Assembly: GCF_033807715.1 (NCBI RefSeq)
Contig: NC_084597.1
Coordinates: 10,292,843-10,356,842, forward strand
Length of the DNA: 64,000 nt
Reading direction: 5' to 3'
Origin: Cololabis saira
Taxonomy: Eukaryota > Chordata > Actinopteri > Beloniformes > Belonidae
The notes under the pieces are model-generated. The model did not search any database and was not told the DNA's origin. It saw only the letters and a program-made list of their open reading frames with translations. Positions 43,974 to 57,400 of this stretch are shown here, piece by piece. Each line of letters begins with the position of its first letter. The stretch's first letter is position 1. Both the position numbers and the translations under genes were made by a program.

Positions 43974-45270
43974 TTAGGTGTCTGATTCTCCAGGGAAGTT
44001 GGGGTTGCTGAATGCAGGCTGCAACAGAAGGACGACATTGGTGTCAAACTAAACCAGCTTTCATCACCAACTGTAACAGACTTCCTAATAACTTACCTCA
44101 TCAACCGTAGTGGTGGTTCTTCTTGGTAAACTGATGCTGCTCATTTTATATCCCCGCACGCTGAAGACGTAGTAAACCAGGCCAGCAATCAAGACACAGA
44201 AGATGATCACTCCGATAATGGCCCCGGCTATAACCCCTCCATCGGCTATAACCCCAAAAGAACAGTAATGTACAGGGCAGTTACTTACTGGAATAGACTT
44301 CAACAAAATCTTATTTCAATTAGTGGCAGAGTTGGCTTCAAGAGGAGACTAAGAAAGGAAGCAAAGAAAGTTTTATTCTGTTTAACTAACATTTTATATT
44401 GTACTGTAAAGGTTTTATAGAAATGTATATTTGTATTGTTGGACCCCAGGAAGAATAGTTGCTGCTGAGGCAGCAACTAATGGGGATCTGAAATAAATAA
44501 ATAAAATCTTTGGAGAGACACAGCAGGGGTATAAAGATCTTTTTTTATTTTCTGATAGGTAGTGTTGGGTGATGAGCTAACGTCAGCAGCAAAGTAAGAA
44601 ATATAACTAAACAAGCTTAATTATCCCAGGCAGTTATCAGAAGCTGTTCTCCATACACCGGAAAAAATGTAAAATAATGTCATGTTTGTGGTTTTATTTA
44701 AATGCATTTAGCCTGCAAAAGTTTTCTAACTAGCATTAAATTAAAGTGCAGCTCAAGATGATGGGAATTTCTTTGCTATTGGAAAGTAAACTATGGCATC
44801 CAAGGCAAATGGTCCCATCTGCACTACTTTAAGTTCTTAAGCTAAACTGCTGGCATCAGACGTGTCTTAAAAAGTGCGCTAGAGCAGTAGTATTCAGTCC
44901 TGGTCCGCAGAACCCCCGTTCTTGTGCAGCCTTTTTGTTTTTCTATAAAAATGCAGTATTGTAAGTATTGACATCATAGCAGTATTGGAAACTATCAATA
45001 TTATTCATCCCTAATGCAGAGTTTCATTGCAAATTTCATGTCATATTCAAGGCAGCAAAAGATCAGTGAAGTTGATAGGAGACATGAAAATGTTCTGAAT
45101 CATGATATGATCGTACTCCAACGTACAGCAGCAGGGTCTAAAATCCTTCGACGCCAACAGACCCAAAGGCAACTCATTCTTATATAAATTAAATCAATTA
45201 TTTCATTGCTTACCAGCGCCTGGGTCATCCGTGGGGAAAACCGGATTTTTGTTGTCATCGGTGGTGTAGT
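43974..45270 (-). CDS. Receptor stalk, transmembrane helix and cytoplasmic tail
   Basis: Exon 45270-45214 encodes an acidic stalk ([16 protein letters not shown]). Exon 44245-44097 holds [20 protein letters not shown] and VYYVF, a single hydrophobic helix followed by basic residues. Exon 44018-43974 ends [20 protein letters not shown] resembles the FxNPxY/F endocytosis signal of LDL-receptor-type tails. The MRC1-type tail tyrosine motif is not seen. Confidence 0.85.
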
Positions 45271-45371
45271 CTGAAAGACAAGTTCACATATGTAGTGATC
45301 CAACTCGGAGACGCAGTCTTCCCAAATCCAGGGAGCGTGAAATTCACATGTACTGTATGTATGTATATGTA

Positions 45372-45416
<45 letters not shown>

Positions 45417-45427
45417 GTGTATATATG

Positions 45428-45476
<49 letters not shown>

Positions 45477-48400
45477 ATGTATACACGGGCTGATCTGCCG
45501 CTCAACACGCTCCAGTAAGGAAATCAATCAACTTTAACAAATACAAATCAAGAAAACCCTACATTGGCGGTGACGGCAGGCGAAGCCTCTCTTTTGCAGA
45601 CAGTTGTTGTCGTTCCAGCGTCCGTCAGCATACATTTCCACACAGTTCTCCCCAGCAATGTCCCCGGGGTGAAAGTTCGTGTTCGGCTCACCGGGAGCCC
45701 AGTTAAGGAATCCCAGTGATGTTTTATCCGTCCAGCCCCAGCCAACTGAAAAGCCAAACATACAGGCTTTCGTCATGTAGGTGTTTGTTTGTTTTAAGTC
45801 TCCTTCTCAGTAGTTTTCAGGTGTCACGCTCTTTCATGCAAACGATTTCTGTCCATACTCACGGTTGTTATCCCTGGTGAGACCGATCCAGACGTGGTGA
45901 TATTTGGTGTAGTTGAGGTTCCTGAGGAATTCCTGCTCTGCTCTGCTGTGGATCGAGGCCAGCTCCGTCCTCACGGACTGGCAGTAGTGTCGGGCTTCGG
46001 GCCAAGAGTAGCCCTCCTTCCTGTCATATACGTAGTAACAGTGATGGCCGTAGGGGACCCAGAACGGCAGACACTTCCCATCGCCAGGGCTGGGAGTCGG
46101 CGGTGGATGTTCTGAGAAAGGAAGCAGGTTATGTTATAAATGGGGTTGGTTATATTTTGAAAATTATACGTCGAATTATCTACCAGATGTATCTAAATCA
46201 GGGGTTGGCAACCCAAAATGTTGAAAGAGCCATATTGGACCAAAAACACAAAAAACAAATATGTCTGGAGCCGCAAAAAATGAAAAGTCTTGTATAAGCC
46301 TTAGAATGAAGGCAAATGGCGAAAGTCAAAATTTCGAGAAAAAAGTCGAAATGTTGAGGAAATAGTCAAAATGTTGAGATAAAAGTCAAAATGTCGAGAA
46401 AAAAGTCGTAATGTCGAGAAAAAAGTGGAATTGTTGAGAAAAAAGTCAATGTTGAGAAAAAAGTCAAAATTTCGAGAAATAGTCGAAATGTCGAGATTAA
46501 TGTTGAGGTACAATTTCGAGAAAAAAGTCAAAATGTCGAGAAAAAAGTCAAAATGTTGAGATTAAAAAGGAAAATAAAAAAGGAAGAAAAAAGAGGAAAA
46601 AAAGAAAAAATGCAAAAAAGAAGAAAAAAAGAAGGAAAAAAAAGGTCAAACATTTTTGAAAAATCTCCAGGGAGCCACTAGGGCGGCGCTAAAGATATAG
46701 TAGATATAGGCTCTAGAGCCGCGGGTTGACGACCCCTGATCTAAATGATACCTGAGGTGATCTTGCAGATGTAGGGTTTAGCTTGGTCACACTTGGTGTC
46801 ATTCCACGTCCCGTGGAAGAAGATTGAAGCGTGCATGCTCACGCAGCCCTCGTCCTTGATGTTACTGGGCTCTCCGGGTCCCCAGTGAGTGAAGAATACC
46901 GGCCAGCCGTCACTCCACATGTATGACCCGTCTTCCTGCATTACAATGCAATATCACCCATTTGATTGTTGCTTATTGAAAGAAATATTCCAGACTTAAA
47001 TCAGTTCTAGCTTGACTCTACATGGTAATTCACCTTCTGCCAACCAACTTTTGAATGCAATATATTCAACAACATTCAATTAAAATGATTCAAATTGAAA
47101 TTCATGTCTCAAGACTTTACACACACTCACAAATGACAATTAAATGACAACAAAGCTGCATGTATTGTGTTTGGGGAGACTGTGACAGCTTTGACAGTCA
47201 TCTGAACTTTGACAAACAAATTTAACAATTTGGTAAGGACTAGTTTTTTCTAGTTGCGTCTCCTGGTCAAACTTAAAAAGTCGACATGACAATGAGAAGC
47301 TGTTCGTGTCCTAATTAACTCACGGTTGGTGTAGGTTGGTGTTTATGTAGGAGTCTCCCAGTCTTCTCTTAGTCGCTTTCAACTTGTGCAAAATGCTGCC
47401 GGCCGTCTTTTAACCAACACTAACGGACATGTGCACAACACACCCTTCATTGGCATCTCGTTCTTTATTGAGTTGATTTTAAACTTTTGATGTTGGTTTT
47501 TAAAGCACTTAATGCCCTCGCACCCTTATATTAATCCGAGTTTTTAACTGTCCGTAACCCCGTTAGAGTTCTGAGGTCAACTGATCAACTTTTGCTGGAA
47601 GTCCCGAGGACAAAATATAAACACTGGGATGACCAATTTTTAAATATGGGCTAAAAAAAACACCTATTTAAGTTGGCTTTTAACACCCAGTAGTGTGATG
47701 AAACTTTCATTCTATTAGATTTTGTTGTATTTTATTGTTTTGATCGTTCTTATTTATCCTCCTTTTATCTATTACTTGCTGTAAAGCACTTTGGTAAACC
47801 GAAAGGCTGTTGTAAAGTGTTATATAAATAAAGTACATTACACAAAATTAAAGTTTCCTTTGTTCATCTGTACGGACCCTATCCACAGTACCATTTAGCA
47901 AAGTATTTGAGTTTTGTCTAAGGCTTCAAATATTTCTTCTGATGTCGCTACTGTAAATCCATTTTGTTGCAAACTTGAAACGGTTCTGACACTAAACTGC
48001 ATCGATTCCCGTTGTTTTTTTTCCCGATTCAGATTACTTTATTAATCCCATTGGGAGGTTCCCTCTGGGAAATTGACATCTCCATCTCACTCACACAGCA
48101 CAAGATAAAAAGATAAAAAAAGGTGCATAATGAGATATGCACCTTGCGTCTAAGTCCAATCCAGGCATCGGCTTTCCCTTGCAGGACCACCCCTGCAATG
48201 AACGCTTGGTCGTAGCTCATGTCGATGCTGGCCAGGTTGCCGCCCTCCGCCTTGCAGGCTCCCTGGGCTACGTCCCAGGTGGCCGGCTGCTCCACCAGCT
48301 TGTAACAATTCTGGTACCAGGAGATGTAGCCGGATGGGCAGGGATTCTCGGGCGGGGGAGGAGGTTGGATGCTGCTTGCTGTCGTGGAGGCAGATAGAAA

Positions 48401-51400
48401 ACAATGTTAATTTTTAATTTTATTTTTTTTCATTCATTTCATTTATTCTTTATTTCATTCAAAAAAATAAAACAATTCAATACAAATACAAATGTTCTTA
48501 AATTGTGAATGAAAAGGGAGCAGAAAGAAGAAGAATCTTATCTGATCTGCCCCTTTTCCCAAGAAATAAATTCACAAATAACATAAATTAAAAATTAAAA
48601 AAAACAACTAAGTGAATAAAAAACTAAAATAAAGTAAAATTACCGCCGTCTATGGGTATGTCAATCAAACTTAACTAACATATTTCATTATATTTACATA
48701 ACATACAGGCTTTAATTGTTCTTTTGAATGTAATGTTTGATTTGGATTCTTTGTTTTCTTTATTCAGATTGTTCCATAAACTGATTCCTTTCACAGAAAC
48801 ACAATGTCTGCATAAGCTTTGTTTAAAGTCAAGAGTAGAGCATCGTCTCAGTATTTACTGACATTTCTTCCTGTAGCAGACAAAGCTATGCTCCTTGTGA
48901 CAGGCGTCGTCGTTCCACTTGCCCACTATCAGGGGGTTGTGTGTCATTGCCACGCAGTGTTCCTGTTGAACACAATAGCAGAAGTTAAACCGGCCCACTG
49001 ATGAAAGCTGCAGTGGTGAAAACTCGTCCTCACCACTCCGCCAGCGTTGTTGGGCTCATTTTGATTCCAGTTGGTGTACAGCACTGGTACTCCGTCGCTC
49101 CACGCGTACTGATCCTCCAGCAGGAGATCTGACAGGCCGATCCAGGCACCGTGCTCCAGGTCTTTCAGGTAACTAGACACAAAGTCTGGAGAACCACAGG
49201 ATCACCCCACCGGTCTCATTATTCTCATAATAAGACTGCAATGCACACTATTCCTTTATACTATATTACCAGGGATCAGCAACCCGCGGCTCTAGAGCTG
49301 CATGCTGCTCTTTAGCGCTGCCCAAGTGGCTCCTGGAGCTTTTTCAAAAATGTTTGAGCCATTTTTTTCCTTTTTTCTTTTTTTCTTCTTTCTTTCCTTT
49401 TTTTCCTTTTTTTCTCTTATTTTCTTCCTTTTTCCTTTCCCTTTTAAACTCAACATTTCGCCTATTTCCTCGACATTTGGACTTTTTTCTCGAGATTGTA
49501 CTTCAAAATTAATCTCGACATTTCAAATTTTTTCTCAACATTTCGACTTTTTTCTCGGATTGCAGAATGAAAAAAAAAAACTTCCTCCTCTAAAATATTA
49601 TTTTTATTTTTCTCCTGCCTAGCCCTGATACTCTTTCATAGATTTGCGTAAAAAAAAGAGTCACGTGGAAAGACATTTTTTTGCTGCATTTGCAGCTGAA
49701 GACCCAGTTATAACTAATATAGATACATGCAGCATGTGTTTGTCTTCATTCTAAGGCTTATACAAGACTTTTCATTTTTTGCGGCTCCAGAAATATTTGT
49801 TTTTTGTGTTTTTGGTCCAATATGGCTCTTTCAACATTTTGGGTTGCCGACCCTTGTATATTACTATAACACACTCTTTATTATATTGTACTTACTATGT
49901 TTATAGTACATTTATTCCGTTTACAGTACACCTTTCACAGTACACATTTTCAGTTTATTTTTACTGTATTTTTTTTTTCTTTTTCATACTTATAATTAAT
50001 CTTCATCGTTTATTTAGTCTGAGTTCATGTTGTCCTGAACACGTATCTGACTTTGAGCTGCTGTAACACCCCTCTGGAGATCAATAAAGGACTATCTTAT
50101 CTTATGTTATCTTATCTTTTCACAGCTTTGGATAACAGTTTCACAAGCAGCTTACCGTTTTCATACTGGTTATCAATAACCGCCAGTTCCCCTTCTTGTT
50201 CCTTGCACCAGCTCCGAGCAGAAGACCAGTTGGCCTTGATGTCATTTTTTCTACCTTTGAACATGAAGCACTTGTCCTTAAAACGCAGCCAACCTGCAAA
50301 AAGGAAGGAAAGGTAGAAGAAAAACCAGCAGCCACTCAGCACTTCCTCACCTCTGCCATCTCTGGGTCAACTATCTGAAGCAGCTTTTGGCTGTAATCAA
50401 ATGATCTTTAAATGATGATGTGCAGAGATTTCCAAAGGGAACGGTTGATTAAGAGTATTTTCTTCTCCAGGTTTGATAAAGTAACTACTGAAACAGCTGG
50501 TTCCTTCTCAAGTGAAACAGTTAACTAATGGGAGTAAGTTTCAGCTGTAGATTAATATTTAAAGTCAAAAGTCAAAGTCATCTTTATTGTCAATTTTTCA
50601 TAAAATACAAGATATCGAAAGTACGTTTCTCTCTTGTCAAAAAATAAATACAAATAAAATAAGATAAAGATAGTAGTGCAAACAGATTAAAATTTTAAAG
50701 TTAAATACATAGTTAAAGGAGCATGAGGCTCCTTTTAAGAAATGAGACTCTCTAGCCCCACCCTTCGCCACGACGGCCGTCGGGGGTACTGCAGCCAACA
50801 GTGAAGCCGGCACGGGAGAACGGGGAGAACGGGGAGAACGGGGAGAACGTGCATACTATATACAAAGTGTTTTAGACATTTAGACATGAAAGTAAACAGA
50901 TTTGATTCAGGGTAGCAATGTAATGAGATAAAATAGACTTGAAATATTTCAAATGTGTTACCAGCAGGACAGTTGCCTTCCCAGGGTTGTGTGGGTGGCG
51001 GAGGGGTGTGGACGTCACCAGGGAACTTCTTACAAACGTAACCTGCTCCGGCGCGTCCACAGTTTGCGTCGTTCCATCCTCCTGTACATCGTACACACAA
51101 GCACAGATAGTCAGCTTTTTTTTTTAAATTTATTTTCAGATAATGATAAAACCAAATTTAAAAGAGAAAAATAAAGTGTAAATGCACACCTTGGTGTCTG
51201 TTCATCTGAACACACTGTTCCTCCCCGTTGGCGTTGTTGGGCTCACCTGGAGCCCAGTGAGTGTATGTCACTGGGGACAAGTCCTCCCATCTGAGTAGAA
51301 AAAGACAAATCATCTCACTTTAAATCCACACATATGGGTGTATCAGTACTCGAGTTGTAAAAAAAAATCAGGAGGGATGGTGGATTTTATCATATGGGGA

Positions 51401-54400
51401 CAGATAATTTGTGCTGATTACAAATAATATAATATATTACAAATAATAGCAGTGACCAAAACACCTGCAGAAATACTGCAGGAATGACATAGCAGCAGTT
51501 AAATGCAGCCTTCTGTAAGCTTTAAATATCCACTGGGCTTACATCAAATACATCAAAACACAACAATAAAAACAGTTTTCTGAACTTATCAATATGACTC
51601 TGTCCTTCACAGGATAAGTAACATGGATCACTGCAAAAACTCAAAATCTTAACAAGAATATTTGTCTTATTTCGAGTTAAAATGTCTCATTTCAGTAAAA
51701 AAAATCTCATTACACTTAAAACAAGACTCATCACTGGAAAAACAACAATTTTCACCTGTTTCAAGTAGATTTTCAGTTAAAATAAGTAGAAAAATCTGCC
51801 AGTGGAATAAGATTTTTTTGCTTGTAATGAGAAGATAAATTCTGTCCCACTGGCAGATTTTTCTACTTATTTCAAGTGAAAATTGACTTGAAACAGGTGA
51901 AAATTGTCAAATAAGTTATTTTTCTGGTGTTATTTTTTCTGGTGATGACTCTAAATGTTGAAATAGCAGTAAAACCACATTCATTGATGAAATGACATAA
52001 GGGATGGAAAGGGGGGATGGCAGTTTTACAGGGGGGATGATTTTGACCGTTTTTATTTCAGGGGGGATGCCATCCCCCCTCATCCCCCCTCAACTCCAGT
52101 ACTGGGTGTATGTATACACAGTGGTTTAAGCAAGCAGCCCATGTACTGAAGCTACAATCCTCCTGCAGCGGTTGCAGGTCCGAGTCCCAGCATTCAGCCC
52201 TTTGCTGCATGTCATCCCCATTCTTTCGCTCTCCCTTCTTGTCTACAACTTGAATAAAGGCCACCAAATCTTAAAAAAAATCTTTGTTTGTTTACTATTG
52301 GGCAGCCAACATTAGAGCACTGTTGTTCTGGATGCCAGATGTTGACAACTCAAATACCTCTAACTGGTTAACCTTCAAGCATATTCCCTGTGGACTCTCT
52401 TCCTTGTCTGCTTTATTGTGCACTGAACTCCGACTAGTAAAATCTATCTCTTATTACACCTCTAACTTGTTGTTCAGTGAAAATCTGGACTCAGTTCAGA
52501 TCATTTTCTTTCAACAGCTTCCCTTTTTACTCCGATAACAAAAAAATCACATGTTTCCCCCACAATATCTGATGGAGCCTTTGGTGTGTCGCTCAGAAAT
52601 GGGATACATTCATTACAGGATCTTTATGTAGATAATAAGTTTGCGTCTTTTGAACAACTAGTAGATTTATTTAATATTCCTAGACCCCATTTCTTTAGAT
52701 ATCTACCCATGTGAAATTGTGTAGCCTCACATTCCAGTTGCTTTCCCTTCTGCCCCTCAGTATCTTTGTTAGACTCTATTTTCAAGCTGGGGAAACACTT
52801 AAAGCAGGTTATAGATAAGCTGTATGGGCTTCTCTATCTATTTAAGTTTTTAGATTCAGTGTGGCAGAAAGTTATCAGGAGGATCCACACATCATCTATT
52901 TGTCAACGGATGGTACACCGACTCCTCTGGTCAAAGGTCAGGCTGTCTAAGATGGGACCAGGGTTTGACCCTTCCTGTGATCGATGTAAGCAAGCCCACA
53001 GGTTTTGGACCAACATTACAGCACTTCTGGCAGTCCATTTTCAACACTCTTTTACAATATTATAGAAGACAATAGACCCATCCCCTCTTATTGCTCTATT
53101 GGGTCACACACCGGAGGATGCAAATTTAGGTAATTATAAATCCAATGTGGTGGCCTTTAGTACGCTACAGGCCAGACGACTGATTCTGTTCAGATGGAAA
53201 GACCCTCGTCTTCCTTCGTTCTCCCACTGGATTAAAGAGACTATGCAATATCTGAAGCTGGAAAAAATACGATACCCTTTACAAGGGTTTGTTTTGAAAT
53301 TGTATGTAACCTGGCAGCCTTTTCTGACATTTGTGGATCGAATGGAAGCCGATAATGTTACCCTATAATACAGAAGCTCTTATTTGAGTTTGTACATATG
53401 TTCTTTTTGTCCCTGTTATATCTATGTGCGTGGTTCGCCCTATCAACAAATGTGCAAAACAACGGTCTTTGTTTTCGTGCTACATGTCTGGTGGGTGGAG
53501 GGTGGTGACTAGGGATTACCGTATTTTCTGGACTATAAACCGCTACTTTTTTCATAGGTTTTGAACCATGCGGCTTATACAAAGGTGCGGCTATTCTGTG
53601 GATTTTTCTTCCACCGCTAGGGGGAGTGCTAACCGGAATTAGAATAAAAACTAAGACAAAATAAATGCAAAGAAGAATACGCTACTTCTTCTTTAGCAGA
53701 TAGAAGTAGAAGCAGATTTCAAACAGATAAATAGATGAATAAATACCGGTTATTTTCTCTTGGTTCTGTCCAGTTTTAATCAGCAAAGTTGCTGCTGTTG
53801 TGTTAAAAGACACTATTAGGAAAGGATCTATTTAGGTACAAACATGTACATCATTTACAGCTCAAAATCCTTCTGTAGATGTAGTATATATCTAATCTAA
53901 CAACATAAATATCTGCGGCTTGCATATCTTTTTTTCTAAATAGAGCGGATGCGGCTTATATACGGGTGCGGCTTATATATCTTTTTTTATTGTTTTTTTT
54001 TTTTTAATAGAGCTGATGCGGCTTATATACAGGTGCAGCTTATAGTCCAGAAAATACGGTAGTTTTTTTTCTTTTCTGTATGTTATGAACTGAAAATCTT
54101 AAATAAAAAGACCTTTGTTAAAAAAAAAAATCCAAAAAACTCACTTTTAAAAAAAAATTATTATTATTGCCACTTATTTTCTGGGAGGACAATTTATATT
54201 TTATTGACTGCCGTACATGTACTGCCCGTTAGCGACGCCAAACATCCTCATCCCAATCCAGGCTGCAGCCACGTCCCCTGTTCCCACCTAGTAAAGCAGT
54301 AAAACAAATGAATTGAGAACAAAAAATGAATTGAGAACAAAATATTCTACAGAAGAAGTGAAAGCAAAAAAGGCATACCATTGTGTTAACATAAGCCTGC

Positions 54401-57400
54401 TCATCTCTGGTGAGGATGGACACGAGCCTGGCCTTCTCTGCGAAGCAGCGCGCCGTAGCCGTGCGGAAGTCGACTATGTCGGTGTCGTTGTAATAGTAAC
54501 AGATGTTGTTGTTCTTCCTCCAGCCTGGGTTGGAGCCGCATTCAGGCGCTGAAGGTGGAGACGAGGGACAGAGAAGAGAGCAAACACGGCTGGTTTTTAC
54601 ATCAGTCATCTTTCAATCAGATAATCAGTGGAGGGGACGGTTTACCGGGGACGGGAGGCGGGGGCACTGGAGGAAGGATGGGAGTTTTCCCTTTGGAGAT
54701 CATGCATATCCAGTCCTGATGAGCATCACAGTTGAGGTCGTTCCACCAAGAGTGGGTGCCATTGTTGCTGCTCACCATCTCCACGCACTCCTCACGGCCC
54801 TCGTGGTTGTTCGGCTCCCCGTAGCCCCAGTTGGTGTGCGACAAGGGCGTGCCATCGCTCCATGAGTATCCTAGGATACAGGAGGGGTCATGATAGGGCT
54901 GGGCGATACGGACCAAAAGTCATATCTCGATATTTTCTAGCTGAATGGCGATACTCAATATATATCGATATTTTTTCTGTGCCATAATTGGGGTTTCCCC
55001 CGAAACATTATAGCATAGCATCTCTGTTAGCTTAATTTTTTTCTGAGTCAAACCCTTAAAAAAACAGTCAGTTTTAATACAAAGCCTCGTGCCAAATGTC
55101 ACACAGGTACCTTTATTAAAGGGATTGTGACATGAAAAACACATTTTTCTTGATTTTTTGTGTTTTGTTGGGTGTCTTGACATCAATTACACCCAAAAAA
55201 AACGAACTTTTAACATTCAGTGTATTGTGTGCTTTCTGGGATTTTCCTCACAATTATGCAAAAACGGCGCATCTGGTTGGGTGGCGGACCTATACGTATA
55301 GGTCCGCTAAATCACCGCCCCCTCCACCCAGCTCCCTGTCTCCTCTCCAGCGCACCGTAAAGGCTGATTTATGGTTCCGCGTTACACCGACGCAGAGCCT
55401 ACGGCGTAGGGTTACGCGGCGACGCGCACCGTACGCTGAACCCTACGGCGTAGGCTCTGCGTCGATTTAACGCGGAACCATGAATCAGGCTTAACACGGA
55501 GCTGTTTAGAGCCTCCTCTGTTCTCATCACCGGAGGACAACTGCTAAAAAGACCCGCGGCCACTGACTGGACTTAAGATAAAAGGGACACTGCTGCTTCG
55601 CATGCCTTTATTTTTGTGATTGTTTGCGGTGGACTGCTTCGCCGTGCTGCTTTTCCGTGCATGCTTTGCCTGTCGCTCCCGGCTTAACTCTCCGACGCCG
55701 CTGTTAGCGTATTGCTTGCGGGGAGCTACGGTGCTGCCTTCCAGTCCTCTGGTCTCGGACTTCATCCCCGGGCTGTAGTCGCCCTGTCTGGGCTGTCTGT
55801 ATGGGTGTTTGTGGTTCGGTGTGCGCGCGCGTGTGTGTGGAGACGGCAGAAGTGTGTAGCAGTTGGGTTGGAGGAGGTTGGGAGGAGGAGCGGGGCAATG
55901 ATTGACAGGAAAGGGGGAAAAGGACGCGTTTTTCACTGCGCAAAAAAACACCGTCATAAAAAGCCAGGCATGGAGTACTGGAGTGAAGTTTTTCTTGTTA
56001 CACCTTTTTAGACACATTTGAGGGATTTTGGCCAAGACTTTTAATAGTGTTAAAAGCATGTTAAAAATTATGTCACAATACCTTTAACAGAGGTCTGCAC
56101 AATATCAAATTGTATAAAACAAATGAAATAAAAATAAACTGCCTGCATATATAGAATAAAAATGCTTCTTGAATAAAATAAAACAAATATCCCTTTCCTG
56201 CATAACAATTACATTAAAATACACTGTGCAATTAATACAATGTAGACGGTAACAGGCAGACTTTTCCACTGAGGTTGACAGTTGTGCAAATAACAAAACA
56301 TTTGTGCAAATCTCAAATAAAACATTCAAGTCAATTTGTCACAAAATAAGCTATATCAAAATCATAAAAAAAATGTTTTGTTTTTTTTAAATCGATATAA
56401 ACGATATTGTCTCGTACCATATCGCGTTTGAAAATATATCGATATATATCAAAATCTCAATATATCGCCCAGCCCTAGGTCATGACAGCTTTCCATTTCT
56501 ACTGCCTCATCTGAGCTTTGTTGCACCCACCTCCTTCTGTGGGGTTGTGCTTCAGGCCGATCCACTTGCTGCTAGCTTTGCTGTACAGAGACAGGAACTC
56601 CTCCTCTTCCTGGCTGTGGATGCTGACCAGGTTGGCTCCCCTGGAGATGCAGTCCTCATTCGCTGCCCCCCAGCTCTTCTTCAGGGACCAGTCCACCTTG
56701 TGGAAGAGCTGCGAAGACGACCAACGGCTGACAGAGAGATCCCGGCCCGAGACTTGTTGGACTTGGTTGTTTTATTTCACTCACCCTGTAACAGTTCCTG
56801 AAGTGGCGCGGCGCCGACCAGCCGCTGGCGCAGTCCGGCGATGGAGGAGGCGTCGGGGCCTTGGTGGGCGGGGTGATGTCAGGTCTGACTTTTTCACAGA
56901 CGAAAGCGTGTTCGTCCAGACACCGCTGGTCGTCCCAGAAGCCGCCTATCCGACCCGTTGTCATAGCAACGCAGGTGCCCTCCCCATTATCTTAAAAACA
57001 CGGGGAAGAAAGTTGTTTTTTCTGATGCAGTTGTGTGAAAAAGTGTTAATTTATGTTTTAACAGAGGGGGGCAATCACTTTTTTACACAGGGCTATGCTA
57101 TGCTAGGTTTGGATTTTTTTTCCCCTTAATAATAAAAACCTTCATTTAAAAACTGCATTTTGTGTTTACTTGTGTTATCTTTGTTTTATATTTAAATTTG
57201 TTTGATGATCTGAAACATTTAAGTGTGACAAAAAAATAAGAAATCAGGAAGGGGGCAAACACTTTTTCACACAACGGTATGCGTTTCCCTGATCAGATGA
57301 CGCTTGGTCAGTACCTGGCTGGTCTCTGTCCCAGTGCGTGAAGGTGAGTGGTAAGCCGGTGTCCCAGAAGTAGTCCACCCCTCCACCCGTCCCGCCGTGA

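Larger units (their letters stand above)
54894..56477. mobile_element. hAT MITE (TAGGGCTGGGCGATA family), copy 1, with a nested TTAA element
   Basis: GGTCATGA flanks both sides (54886-54893 and 56478-56485). Ends TAGGGCTGGGCGATA and TATCGCCCAGCCCTA. Apart from the insertion at 55120-56085 it matches copies 2 and 3 closely. Confidence 0.95.

Noticed and set aside
54211..54222. GC donor (ACG/GCAGTC) for the 65-nt CTLD4 exon
   Set aside because: It would break the frame with the next exon. The canonical GTACAT donor at 54222 keeps it.
55544..56059. 171-residue minus-strand frame inside the TTAA element
   Set aside because: No recognisable domain, no splice support, and it lies wholly within a MITE-like insertion.
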